DNA from: Protostelium mycophagum
Taxonomy: Eukaryota > Evosea > Variosea > Protosteliida > Protosteliaceae
Direction of reading: 5' to 3'
Assembly (NCBI GenBank): GCA_002081555.1
Contig: KV921118.1
Coordinates: 1,454-34,821, forward strand
Length of the DNA stretch: 33,368 nucleotides
Below the pieces are notes generated by a model. The model made no database searches and was not told where the DNA came from. It was given only the letters and a program-made list of their open reading frames with translations. The number at the start of each line of letters is the position of its first letter. Position 1 is the stretch's first letter. Positions 1 to 11,487 of the stretch are shown here, piece by piece. A program made the translations under genes and the position numbers.

Positions 1-2445
1 TTCATTTTTCACAGAGGAAGATATCGAACAATTCACAAAGAGGCTGAGCGATATGGACATCTCTGAACTGGAGAAGATACTCTCTGCGGAGATACAGAGT
101 AACGTCTTATTACACAACGATTTTTACAAGTCGATGGAGCTTGACGAAGAGATGAAAACCAAGAAAAGAAAGGCGAAAGAGCAGAGCGTAACCTTGCAGA
201 GGTGGGAATACTCACAATCGATTATATACATTGTGGATTTCACAACTGTGCTGCACGAATAAATCAACACCAAGGAAACCAGACATTATGGAATCATCTT
301 TCACTGAATTTTCATGTGAAATTCCGCTAAAAACAGAAAGATTATGGGAAGTAGAGCGGAACGATTATTTGGACCAGATGCAAGATCTCAATCTCAGATT
401 CACACAAGAGAAGAATGTCAGAGACAGAATGAATAAACAGATCACAAGTATCAACAGACAGGTCAGCATGTCATCACAAAGAGGACGGTGTTTTCGTGAT
501 TATACACATAACATCTTTTGGGCATCAGAATTGATTTTTAATTTCTAACACTAAAAATAGATCGACCTGTTGAAAGTAGATCTCGAGCTAAAAGTCAGAG
601 ATATGAGATATGTCAGATTGAAGAGATCCGTGGGAGATTCCCCGAAAGATCACAATCAATGTGAGCGGGAGGTGCGTCTCGTTGTAGATGGAGGAATCAT
701 TTTGACCTTTTGAAAGGCTCAAGAAAAGAATAAGAGACTGATGGAGGAGAAGAGGGAGTTATTAAGTAAGCTCCACAGTTTGGAGGAGCAACACCGGCCG
801 ATGAAAGCGGAGTTGTCAACGGTATGTCAATACGTCAATTTTGACATGTCAATGGGTGTTGATAAAAATAGATACGTCATGCTAATCAGTTGACAAAGGA
901 CGAGACACTCTTACTTAGTCCCACAACAAGGCCAATGGGCGAGGTGAATTGTGATGCGATGACATATGATGACACGATTAGATAAGGAGGCCTTCTTACA
1001 GTCTTAATTTGAATGAGCTTCAGAGTTTTAAACGTGAAGCAGATTGTAAGTATAGAAAATAATATTGCTGTGATTGTAGATTGGGCTCTTTCACAACAAC
1101 GAATGACAGTATATCAATGCTTTTATATCCTTTTGATATAGATCAGTGAACTACGAGTGGAGGAATGCTTCTTCTCCCTCCCTCACCTCCCCCCCTCTGT
1201 CTACAACGAGAGGCAAATTATATTTGGTCAAGAAATGTGCACCAGAACATACTGGGTCTGTGCGAGTTGTTATATTCCATGTCGGTGTGATCTGGGCTGC
1301 TTGTGGAGATGGTTCTATAAGACTGTAAGTCCTCTATCATATGTTTACGATATATTCACGAACAATGAAGATGGGAGCCCCTATCAGGGTGCATGGTGAG
1401 CACGATACAGGCCCATGATAGTTCTATTTTTGATATGAAAGTGATACACGGGAATGTGTGGACGAGTAGTAGAGAAGGGCAGATACACGTCTGGTATAAA
1501 AAAGGACCCTATGAAAAGATACACCTCGTCAAGAGACTCCGAAACTCCGGTATGTCTTTAGAATCCGAATACACTTTGAAGTTTAAACAGCATCTGTGTG
1601 TTGCTCGGTGATGCTTGAAGTGGAAGATAAGGTGAGTGATGACGTCATACTCTTTCTCATTCAAATGAAAAGGTATGGGGGGGACATTTAGATGGGACTG
1701 TCATGATTTGGTCCGCAGAGAGATACAAGGTAGTCGAATTTATTTTTAATTCTGGCGGTGAAATATTTCGTCTTAAAATGAAATGTCGACAAACTATTAT
1801 TAGCCTCATTATATCCCTCATCGTTGTAGTTGTTGAAGGAATTCCACGAAGGACAGACCATCGGGTGCATGATGAGAAGAGGCGAGATGGTATGGATTGG
1901 AACAGAGGACAATATAGTTCTGTGCAATATAAACACTACTATTCCGAAGTCCACACTGACCGGGCATTCTGCCACCGTCACGTCCCTCATCACAGTGGGT
2001 CAGTGCATTCTAAATGACCATTGATGTTCCTTTCAATTACGTGGTGGTTGTTACGATGCAAAAAATGACACACACAGGACCTTGCGAAGTGTGGTCAGGA
2101 TCTTTGGACGAGACGATCAGATGCTGGAACGCGATCAGCGAAGAGTGTATCAAAGTGATAGAACTGAAATCAAGAGTATTCTCTCTGTACGAGATCAGGG
2201 GACTTGGGTTGGTCCTGTCGGGTTGTAGAGAAGAGAAAGTACACATCTACAACTCTAAAACGTATAATAAGGTGAAGAATAGATCATATCATTTCCTGTT
2301 GTCTGACTGCCTGAAGGTGCAAATACTGAGGAATGCGCACAAGGACGCGGTGGTGTCTTTCTGTATAGACAAGAGAGGGAGGATATGGATGGCATCTTGG
2401 GATTGTACAGTATCAATTTGGAGAAAAGATAAAATCGTCGTGTGA
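1..2445 (+). CDS. Coiled-coil / WD40-repeat protein (5' end outside window)
   Basis: A multi-exon gene entering from the left edge. The first visible exon starts after an acceptor near base 14 and reads TEEDIEQFTKRLSDMDISEL. The next exons (about 286-465, 561-670, 719-820) keep one frame and are rich in E, K, R, L, Q in a coiled-coil pattern. From about 1150 the character changes to WD40 repeats: GVIWAACGDGSIRL, then GNVWTSSREGQIHVW, MVWIGTEDNIVL, EVWSGSLDETIRCW and RIWMASWDCTVSIW, ending at TGA 2443-2445. WD40 propellers are scaffolds for protein binding, so a scaffold role joined to a coiled coil is inference. Introns are GT..AG, about 45-90 nt. The junction around 1320-1410 could not be phased. 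A downstream extra exon is possible, because a GT lies at the last codons. No specific family was recognised. Confidence 0.7.
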
Positions 2446-2666
2446 TCATTTCATTTCCCTTATTTCGATTTGAAAATTGAAATTACAAACAGAAAATTGG
2501 TTTTTTTGTCTGATTTCGCATTTCTCTTCGGAGACAACGAAGCATCATCACAAGATCCAACACTAGACAATGATCCAACAGCAATCAGACGCACGTTTAC
2601 ACAACGATCAAATACAAGGCCAGCCTATCGCACGATGTCAACATATGGTGTCAACATTAATTTTAG

Positions 2667-3131
2667 ATGAATAGCGTACCTGTCTTGTGTCCAAGTAAGT
2701 CTCAATCGTATCCACATCACACGAAATTGAAGTGAGATGAAATCGAAATGTGGTATATGATATGATCTTTGAAATCCCAAATGTGATGAATTATTTCAAA
2801 TCCATTTAATGCCAGGTGTATTCAAGTTGTTCTTGTGCTCTGTTGCCTCGTTCTTAAATTATCCAAGCGGTGTCTGCGAAGTTAATTTATGCACATTACC
2901 TCTTCTGTAAAGCTCCCTGTCTTGTGTTGATTTCTTCACACAGATAGAAGTAAGAAGTATTACACAAGGCCAATATTCAAGATAGAAGGCCCAATCGCTC
3001 AAATGACTCTTGGGACGAATTTCAAGGGTCAACTGAAACGCCCAAAATTTTCGGCTGCTTTGCACAACTACCGTTGTGGACACGTTAAGAACCGCAGTCC
3101 CAACATCTTCAACCTCAGAAGAATAGAGTAA
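2667..3131 (+). CDS. Possible two-exon small basic protein
   Basis: ATG at 2667 opens a nine-codon exon followed by a good donor (GTAAGT at 2695). A matching acceptor (CTTCACACAG) ends at 2943. The second exon, 2944-3131, continues in frame to TAA and gives about 70 residues, basic, including KYYTRPIFKIEGPIAQMTLG and NYRCGHVKN. The 249-nt intron is long for this window. The opposite strand of exon 2 is also open (about 2859-3155) but lacks an ATG. The stretch could instead be 5' leader of the ubiquitin ligase gene that starts at 3167. No family was recognised. The rest of 2446-3166 shows nothing else I can support. Confidence 0.3.
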
Positions 3132-3166
3132 CAACTTATTATTGTCTACCAACACACAGAAAGAAC

Positions 3167-5060
3167 ATGTATAGAGCTCAAGCTAGCAAGAGGCAACTGG
3201 TATCAATCCGTCCAATCGCGGTGCAGAACATTCAGTCCTCTATAGAACTACAGAATATTCCCAGGAGATCCTCAGAGTCCCATACCCAACACACACTCAC
3301 AAAGACAAAGAAAGAAGGTGCAGTCTCTCCAACGTGTTGTGTGTGCTTCGACGAGCAGGAGGGTCTGCTCACTTTCTATCACAGAAAGACTTCCCATTTC
3401 TGCAAAGAGTGCTTGGTGGGGTGAGCCTCACACATCTTCAACTTGATCATACAGAAGACAAGCCGAGAGGCACGCAGCAAGCCATATGAGATTCTATTCG
3501 CAGAGTGATTAACTAAAAATTCAAGGTGGTCGTCTTCCAAAGTCCGAGAGAAAGCGGTTGAAATTCCATGTCCGTGTAAATGTGGCAATCCCCTGGCGGA
3601 ACAGAAGGTGAGTCCGGCACCATCTAAAGCGCTGTAGCCGGTCTTCACCGATATGCGACCATCTTTTATCTCAAGGCACCATGAGCATCCTCTTATGGAC
3701 AGCTGTGGTATCTTTCGTGATCCTCATATTAACATGCCCAGCTCGTTGAAATCATGGGGGCAGAATGGGATGATTTCCAGCAGAAGATGTCGGCGAATCT
3801 TTTGAGTAAAGGGGGTATTTTTATTCCGTGCCCAAAACCTGGATGTAACTTGTGTGGATTCTGGGACGAGGGAGATACTGAATGTGTCACGTGCCATTGT
3901 GGATATGAATTCTGCATCAAGTGTATGGAGGCGTCCCACGTGGGAATGTCTTGCGAGCAGCTACCGCAGAACGCAAGGTGAATTACTTGGCCGTCATTAT
4001 TTACGTGTCATATATCGCTGCGTTGTGACGATCAGGATATATCATAATCTCTTCTATTTTTACTGAAACATGGCAGTAACTCAGTTTGGAAGGGTTCAAA
4101 GACACAGAGATGCCCCTCCTGCAGAGTGAACATAGAGAAGAATGGAGGATGTACTCATCTTTCCTGCTGGAATTGTAATCATCAATTTTGTTGGAAGTGC
4201 ATGGACAGTTGGGACGCAGTGAGTTAACAGTACATTACATATTGTAGTGTATTGACTATAAATAGTTGACAGGCCATGTGTGTGATACATCAAGGACATA
4301 CAACGAGAGGTTAATGTCCAAGAAGAAGAAGTGCAAAATCGCCGGGATCAAATTGAAGAAGAGCCAAGCGGATCTGGAGCGATTAGAGGTAAATGAGCAT
4401 CAAAAGGTATTCTGACACAAAACAGTCACAAATTTCACGAGCTATCGAGTCAGGTGATGAAACAACTGTCCATAGAATGCTGGAAGCGCAGGAGGCCATG
4501 AGAAAGCGGATAAAAATATTGGAGAGGCAACGAGAGTCCACTAAACTTGATTTACGGAACCTTCAATCCGAAGTGAAAATACCTGAAGATGCCAGCAAAA
4601 TACAAGCGGCGGCTATCGCGATATTGAATTTCGGCGTGAAGGCTGGAACACGTGAGGACCGACGCCAGTTGATGACATACCAAGAAGACATCCCCTTTGT
4701 CATCAAAGCGGTTGATAATATGATCAAAACGCTGGAAACACAGCCACAAGGACAAGGAAGTTACCTCATAGAAGACATTTTGGGTCAGTTTCGATTTCCA
4801 AGTTTATTCTGAAAAACAATAGGGATATATGCAGATATCCCGGAGCAGCAGCAATACGCCATCGAAAGAGAACCTCCAGCAAATATTATTCTACACAGAG
4901 AGAGGCAAAATGACGTGAGAGCATAGGGGAGTTGTACATCTCACACATACAGGTTAATTCACCGATCATCTCCGCGTCTGTGCAATTATCTGCAGATTCA
5001 CCAGAGAGCTTGCCCGAAAGATACACAAAGAAGAGAAAACTCACAAATTGGACGCAGTGA
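3167..5060 (+). CDS. RBR-type E3 ubiquitin-protein ligase (RING1-IBR-RING2)
   Basis: RBR ligases take ubiquitin from an E2 onto a RING2 cysteine and then onto a substrate. The N-terminus is Ser/Arg-rich. RING1 starts at CCVCFDEQEG and continues through HFCKECL. A following short exon carries IPCPCKCGNPL. The IBR segment (3745-3978) contains FIPCPKPGC and CHCGYEFCIKCMEASH. RING2 (about 4085-4218) has CPSCRVNIEKNGGCTHLSC then FCWKC. The Cys in GGCTH sits where the family's catalytic cysteine lies. A lysine-rich, helical C-terminal region follows (KKKKCKIAGIKLKK; LEAQEAMRKRIKILERQR). The last exon ends NWTQ then TGA at 5058-5060, with an AATAAA at 5078-5083. At least eight exons. The subfamily (ARIH, RNF14, RNF19 and so on) is not decided. 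The gene converges on the PAQR gene 67 bp downstream. Confidence 0.85.
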
Positions 5061-5127
5061 CAAACACTTGCACATAAAATAAATATTCCTTTGCGAAAAA
5101 ATCTATTTATAGATGAAGATATCATGG

Positions 5128-6747
5128 TTAGAATGATGATATCAATGGGTCATCCATGGGACACGTTCCACCAAGAGCGTTCCAACGGTGATAAATATTC
5201 AAAAGGTTACAGGAATGTACAAGTGCCGCTGCAAACTGGACAAGGTCAGATTGATACATTAAATCAAGTTAAGACAACTCACGACGAGGATGTGCCAGAA
5301 TTGATGAGAGTTGAACCACAGGTCGAATTTTCCTGGAAAGAGGCATTCCGGGAATTTTGTTATGTATATGACGAAACCGAGGGTATAGAGAGCAAACATG
5401 ATGCCCAGTCTAAGGTATATCCCGTTCTGCTCCACTAAGGCCACATCGATCATCTACATCGCGTAAAGATGTGACCTCGTCTACAATGATCATGCGTACC
5501 TCTCTGATCTCCTCGATCTGCTGGATGAAGATGGAATGAGTCACCGGAATGACACCGATGGCGGCTGTGGATGCGAAAAGACATTTTCTGATCATATCGA
5601 ATGACTCTGCATGAAAAAACTCGCAAAAGCTGCCGACAATTGTGGTGAACCCTAGTATCCCAACAGATGCTAAATAAAGAATCTAAAAATGTAAATAATT
5701 CAATTTACATCTAATTGAGAAAGGCTAACGGCAGCCAATAAGTTGAAATTATCATCACCTGCCACATGGGATGACAATAGAAAGCGTAGAAGATGGCGGG
5801 AACAGAACTGCCCAGGATGAGACCGGATATTCCAGTGTAATCCAGTCTCGAAACACAGACCATAGTTCCATGTGAATGGCATGAGAACAAGTGATACCCT
5901 ATAATAAATCAATATATAAATAAACCAATATATAGATAATAATATTAAAAAGAATAAATACCTGTGCTAGAGACCATGCACCATTGTAAAGATATCCAAA
6001 ACACAAAGAAGAAAAATCTGCAGGCGAGAGACTCATTCCACAGTTGAAAGACAAAATTGTAGCCACCCCAGACCAAAAAGAAGACGAAACCTAAGAGGTG
6101 TGTCCAACAATTCCCTGTTTCGTTGTGTATCTTGAACAACGATCTCCATATTTCATTGAATGACAGCCCTGTGACATATATATCAGATGACATCGGATAA
6201 TACAAAGAATCATCGTGTCAAAGAGGGTCACGACTAGAGTCTCAACACACCTGGCGGACGGTAACCAGAATGAATAAATTCATTAAATTGAAGCCAACCA
6301 GGCACCCTCTCATAATTCAAGAGAAGATCCATGGTCAAGACGAGATCATCCTGTTCTTCTTTTGAACAGCAATCAGTCCCCTCTTTGTTGATTCCAAAGG
6401 CAAGATTAGCAAGTGTATCACCACCCTTGAGACGACTGCTCAGTCTCAAACGGAGACGATCAACGTTCTCCGCCTGACGCTCGGTGGTAAAGCTCATGTC
6501 CATCTTGGCCTGTTCCCGATCAGCCCGAACTCTTTATCATCATCTCTCACCCTTTTGTTTTTGTCACAAGATAGAAAATATGTTAGGTGTTGACGCTCGA
6601 ATAGATACTCTTCTAAAATAATGGCTGGACACCTGATCTGGCTGAGAGCCGTTTTATTCTTCCGTCCTGTTTCAAAAATCTGCACGGGAAAGTCGACATT
6701 CCTGAGAAGCTCTGGGGAAACAGTGAGGTTCCTCCGGATTCGGCCAT
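5128..6747 (-). CDS. PAQR family (adiponectin receptor / hemolysin III-like) membrane protein
   Basis: PAQR proteins have seven membrane spans and a zinc site and act as receptors or ceramidase-like lipid hydrolases. The sequence shows HNETGNCWTHLLGF, then HLFSCHSHGTMVCVSRLDYT, then TKFPECLFPGKFDLWFNSHQ followed by FWHI. These include the Ser/His/Asp and His..His residues of the family's zinc site. Hydrophobic spans lie between them. The last exon (after a 47-nt intron) reads ALVHSCNLLNIYHRWNALGG and stops at TAA 5128-5130. The soluble N-terminal part (6234-6503) is charged. The reading frame continues upstream through a 42-nt intron into 6530-6710 (FPVQIFETGRKNKTAL). The start is uncertain. 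ATG at 6747 joins that frame only by removing a 20-nt intron, which is unusually short. ATG 6503 is the safe internal alternative. Confidence 0.85.
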
Positions 6748-6953
6748 AGTCCCACTATTTAATGTCGACATATAGATTTTTCCGGAAAACTGAGGAAATC
6801 CAGAAAGCGCGTCCACAACCGTTGTAAAAATACAAACTGCCCCGATTAAACCACGTCCACTACCGTGCCACTCCGCTTAACTAACCGTGTAACCGTTAAG
6901 ATGAGGGTGTATTATATGAGATTTCAGAGGGTGATCATGATTTTATTATTTGA

Positions 6954-9443
6954 TCAAGTGGTGTATGTGGACAGAAAGCAGCTCTTGCAATCTATCACCT
7001 CCATACCATCAGAGAACAATTCCTTCCATTTAGATACTGCATCACTTGTGCTCTGAATAGCAGAACTCAAATCCGCAAAACTGTACTCCTCCATAAAAGA
7101 TTGTCTGTCAAAAAATCTATTTTTTTGTCAATTTTTGTTACTTTTTTTTGCAAATTTTGTCAATTTTTTTCAATTTTTGTCGATTTTCTTCAATTTTTGC
7201 ACCTTTTTTTGCAAATTTTGAAAAGAAAATAAAATGATTACCTTCCGTCATCGATGAAGGAGGTGCAGTCCTTGATACCAAAAGAGGTGATGTCAAGTCT
7301 GGGATCAAGCTTGAGGTACTCTGGTGACTTTAACTCGGCCACGATGGTGGTACCGAATCGTGAATTGATCTTGTCTACGAGCGATTTGGCGAGTGCTTGT
7401 AGTTGTTTGTGGTCGGCGATGACGTCAACATCTCTCTTGATATCCTTGGCTCTCTCCCCTTTACATTTTTATTTTTTGATTTAATAAATTTTTTATAAAA
7501 ATTAATTTCAAAAAGAATGTGCAGAAAAGATTTTTGATAAATAAAAAATATTTTTATAAAAAAACAAATACCTGGGACACCAAACTCGGGTAACGGAGGG
7601 ATAGACAATTCATATTTGAAGGGATGTGTTGCGAATTTCCCTTGCAAGAAGGAGAGGTACATCTCGTGTAATTTCTTCGATGCCAATATCTGGGGATCTA
7701 CCGTCTGCTTTGTTGGCATAGTAACTAGATCTATTCATTCTACAATCTCGATCATTTCTTTTCGTCTTTTGACAATCTTTTTTGCAAAAATATAAAAATA
7801 AAATAAAAATAAAAATAATAATAAAAGTAATAAAAAATATAATAATAAAACGCACGTGGAGGTCTCGGGAAATCTCTGAAGATGAAGTATGGACAGTCAT
7901 CACTCGGTGCATCAGCCCAGATATGCAATAGAATACCGGGCTTAATCACGGATAAAAATTCTGAATAAGCTGAGAGCACCGCCCTCACTGGTGATACTCC
8001 CGTAACCTATCTTGATCATCACGAATTCTCATTGAAAATGTAATTGTTCTGAAAGATGCGAAGCGACAGAATCTGCGACAATTTTTCCCAAAATTGGAAG
8101 AAATTCTCGAATATTTTAAAATATAAAATAAATGAAAGAGAATAAATCAAACCTTTTTTCCTGGTTGTGGAAATTGACAACTTTCCAAGAATGAAATATA
8201 AGCATAAGATTTCGCAAAGTGTTGTGACCTCCTGTGTTCTTCGCACAAAAATCCAAAAATGAATACTTCCGCTTTCCCGCCATTTTTAGGGTCTTCCACC
8301 TGTGTAAAATGAATTTATTTTTTCAAAGTGTTTATTTATGCCTCAGGTAATAGTATATTTACTACGGCAAAATACCGATAAAAAAGGATAAAAATACTTG
8401 AAACACTTCAACATAGTTGCAAAGAATTGAGATGAAAATAAATTTTGCCGACCTCTTCTGTGATGAAGACAACCCTCTGGACGAGATTACTCTGTTCTGG
8501 CAGTTTGAAGGACAACACGTATATCTGCAATCGTCTCAATCGTTCATATCAGTAGGACACGTTCAGATCAACGCGCCAGAGTCTCTTCATGCAACAATAA
8601 AATACCTTTCTCTTCTTAAAGATGTTGATTTGGGACTCTTCTGTGTAACTGTTCATCATCCAGTCAACGATCCAAGCACACAGCCCGATCTTCATCGTCT
8701 GAAAGAAGGGCTTTCCCAATTTGACTCTCGGCTTGGCCGATTTGCCGACATCTGATCCGCTGCTGTTGATCTTGATACTATAGGAAGGTAATGTAGGTCC
8801 AAAATGCTGAATGAAGGTCAGTTCACCATCTTTTTCAAAATTGAAGGTACCTGGAGGATACCTCTCATCATTCTGATGGCCCCAAAGAGGGAGATATACT
8901 GTGAGTTGTGAGACGTTTTGATCAACCTCTTCAAGATCCTCTTCTTTTTCTTGACCTGCGACAATCACCATCATGTTCATTTGGATATAAAAGAATATCA
9001 CCTCTTCGGTCTCCTCCTCTTCTTCCTCGTCATCATCGTCATCATCCTCTTCAGAATCTTCGAAATCTTCGTCTTCATATTCCTCTTCACTCGAAGATGA
9101 TTCCTCATCACCTGGGGAAAGATTATTTCTAGATAAATTAAAGAGGCAGATCATCACCCTTCTGGATCTCCTTCATGAAAATCGAAGCCTCGGCACGGAT
9201 GAAAAAGTCTCTCATGTTTTGTTGATGCTTAAAGACAGTAGACTCTTTAAATTGACTAAGATCGGGGCTGATGAACTCATCGTCCACTTTCAGCTCCAGA
9301 TCGAGGTCTGACATCTGTTGTGCAAAATGATCCATCATATTCCCAGTGGACATCTGTCTCGACAGAATGAGCTCTTTGTCTTTCTCGACCTGTTGCATGA
9401 ACCGTGTGTGGATGTCCATCTTCCCCTTGTTTCGTTCCTCCAT
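6954..9443 (-). CDS. Coiled-coil/acidic protein with a p300/CBP-like histone acetyltransferase core
   Basis: The start ATG (9441-9443) opens a helical region (RFMQQVEKDKELILSRQM). After it come an acidic Asp/Glu stretch (about 9000-9110) and a basic helical exon (KKKRILKRLIK). The core follows in 7570-8310: EVFIFGFLCEEH, AYISFLES, SPVRAVLSAYSEFL, LLHIWADAPSDDCPYFIF, KLHEMYLSFLQGK. These line up in order with p300/CBP motifs (YISYLDS, HEILIGYLEY, HIWACPP..DDYIF, EWYKKML). The CoA-site Trp and the Tyr corresponding to the p300 general acid are kept, while the Asp of YLDS is Glu. A C-terminal module (SRFGTTIVAELKSPEYL) was not recognised. TGA is at 6954-6956. No bromodomain, TAZ or ZZ motif was seen. 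Two junctions (8450-8760) were chosen by frame only. The acetyltransferase call rests on motif order, not on a search. Confidence 0.6.
7095..7245. repeat. Degenerate T-rich tandem repeat in an intron
   Basis: Inside an intron of the acetyltransferase-like gene. On the + strand it is a run of T tracts broken by short words (CAATTTTTGT, TTTTTTTTGCAAATTTTG). The longer unit occurs twice, near 7144 and 7203. It looks like an imperfect minisatellite with no coding potential. Confidence 0.6.
7787..7850. repeat. A-rich simple repeat (AAAATA/AAT) in an intron
   Basis: A low-complexity stretch made of A tracts and ATA/AAT units lies in the next intron upstream in the same gene. It reads as open on the minus strand only because its codons (Tyr, Phe, Ile) contain no stop. 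It is intronic, because the flanking acetyltransferase exons join in frame across it. Confidence 0.6.
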
Positions 9444-9516
9444 CCTCCAGAAAGCGGTACGTAAGATCACTAACTCTACAGACAGATAATCTCCTTCCCT
9501 TCTCATTTTTGGCAAT
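9444..9516. promoter_or_regulatory. Bidirectional promoter between acetyltransferase-like and NSUN4-like genes
   Basis: The two start codons face away from each other with 73 bp between them, so both genes must share this region or reach into the neighbour's first exon. No TATA box was seen. This is inferred from the two coding starts only. Confidence 0.5.
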
Positions 9517-11271
9517 ATGGAAGACCATGGAGAGCGCGATTTGGCAAGCTTAGACATGAATAAACAGCACAGTGAGGACGATGAGTCCTCATCAGAGGAG
9601 GAGACAACCAAAAAAACAAGACAAAACCAAAAACAGAAGAAGGTGTGAGATTGTCACTTTGTATATATGAGTTCTGATAAGATGATCACAGCCAAAAGGA
9701 AAGACCATCTCTAAAAAGAAAGAGAAGGCTCTCGCGAGAGAGAAGGATCTCAAAGAATCAACAGAGAGGGCTTTCAACTCTTTCTTCGAAGCAATTTATG
9801 GCGCAGAGAGGTGATGATCTGAGTATGATCATCTTTAATTTAGCAGGTGGCCGAATTTATTGAAGGCGTTGCAACAACCAAACAGACACTGCTGCCTGAT
9901 CAACAGGTACTCACGAAATGACATCTCCTTACATTCACACAAAGCATTTCAATGATCTTATTGGATCACATTCTGATTTTTCAGATTCTGCAACAAAGAA
10001 TTTACAGAGAGTTTTATATCCAAATTCCCAGACTTGCAAAGATTAGATTACGTGTCTATACCTGCATTCATAAGCTCAGAACGCTTCCCACATCCACCTA
10101 AGGTATTTTTTATTCCACGTTATTTTGAATAAAAAAATATCCAAAAATATTTTAATTTATAATAAATTGATATTGTAGGACGATAAAGGAGTGTGCATGT
10201 ATTATCCATTGGATGCTGCGTCTCTCCTCGCAGTCGACGCTTTGGACTTGAAACCATGTCAGTAAATATTATTATCCTTCATAAATAATAAATATATTCA
10301 GCGCACAGTGTGCTGGATATCTGTGCCGCACCGGGAGGGAAGAGCCTTGCGATAATGCAACACCTGACATCTCTATCTGGGAGTCTTACATCTAACGAGA
10401 TAGCACCAGACAGGAAGAGGAGATTGAAACAAGTAGTGTGGGATTATATTCCCAAGGGACAGGTCTGTCTCATTGTAGATCCTCAATATACAGAAATTTC
10501 GTGAAATCTGTTGACGATAATTCTCTGAAAATATTTAAATTTCGATTAAAAATAGTTTTTTATTATGGAAATGAGTTGATATATATAGGAGAGGGACAGG
10601 GTGATTGTTACGAGCAGGGATGGTACCCACTGGGAAGAAGAAGAAAGGTCAGATATTTATTTTACCATGACAAACCGTGCTCTCTCACGGTGACAATGCA
10701 ATTCTGTGGAGGCAATCCAATGAATGACGTGGACGATTTGTTGCAAAAGAGATTGACAGGTAGATGACAGATGTACAGATACGACAGAGTCTTAGTGGAT
10801 GCCCCCTGTTCTTCAGAACGACACCTTCTGAAAGATCCCGCTGAATTTGAGAGAGTGAGTTCAAGATATCTTTTATCACTTCATCTGACAAAAGGAAGTG
10901 GACACCAAAGAAGACGATAAATTCATCAAAAGAACAGTATGATATCTTAAGATCAGCTATAATGGCCGTCAGAATCGGGGGACTTCTGGTGTACGGAACT
11001 TGCTCCATAAGTGATAAAGAGAATGATGACGTCATCGAGAAGATCCTCCGCAAATCCAAGGCCAACATAGAGGTGTCATGATGACAGATGACAGGTGTCA
11101 TATTGACACTTCTAGGTGATGAGAAGGGAGTGGCCGATCGGGGAAAAGACAAAGTACGGATGGATCGTACTGCCTGACCAAGATAACTGGGGTCCTTTAT
11201 TCTTCACCATATTGAAGAGATTACCAGACGAGAGTGATTCCAGCGCAACTGAGGATTCTGACGAGGAATAA
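9517..11271 (+). CDS. NSUN4: NSUN4-like RNA 5-methylcytosine methyltransferase
   Basis: NOL1/NOP2/Sun methyltransferases place m5C on RNA using SAM and two cysteines. NSUN3 and NSUN4 act in mitochondria, on tRNA and on 12S rRNA respectively. The start is an acidic Ser/Glu-rich N-terminus (EDDESSSEEE), then a Lys-rich exon and AIYGAERWPNLLKAL. SAM motif I is SVLDICAAPGGKS (about 10300-10342). Then come IVTSRDGTHWEEEE and RYDRVLVDAPCSSERH with the motif IV cysteine, then LLVYGTCSISDKEND with the catalytic TC cysteine. The C-terminus has WGPLFFTILKR, typical of NSUN3/4, and an acidic tail ending TAA 11269-11271. Nine or more exons; most introns are 35-50 nt, but two of about 110-160 nt lie near 10465-10780. 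The Ser-rich acidic start is not an obvious mitochondrial targeting peptide, so the compartment is open. Confidence 0.85.
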
Positions 11272-11487
11272 AAAATAATCTTTTGTTGGATATTTATTGA
11301 ATTTCTTTTGAAGATTTAATCTTTTGTTCTCAGATCGACCGTGTGGCAATACAGCCTCTGTATTGAAATTTAACGGAAAATTCATATGTACAGCAAGATA
11401 TGATTTTGGCACCATGTCAGTGAGCCTTCCTACACCACACTGCTCTCGACAGAAATTTTGCCCTTGAGGGAAATATGAATCAATCTT

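Noticed and set aside
5091-5438. + strand 115-codon frame
   Set aside because: It lies antisense to the last exons of the PAQR gene, whose conserved TKFPEC..SHQFWH region explains the sequence.
8908-9132. + strand Leu/Arg/His-rich frames
   Set aside because: They are the antisense of the Asp/Glu codon run.
8549-9157. Unspliced minus frame of 202 codons (reading PLWGHQNDERY)
   Set aside because: It runs through introns. Removing the 46-nt intron after the acidic tract gives another frame that joins the acetyltransferase core consistently.
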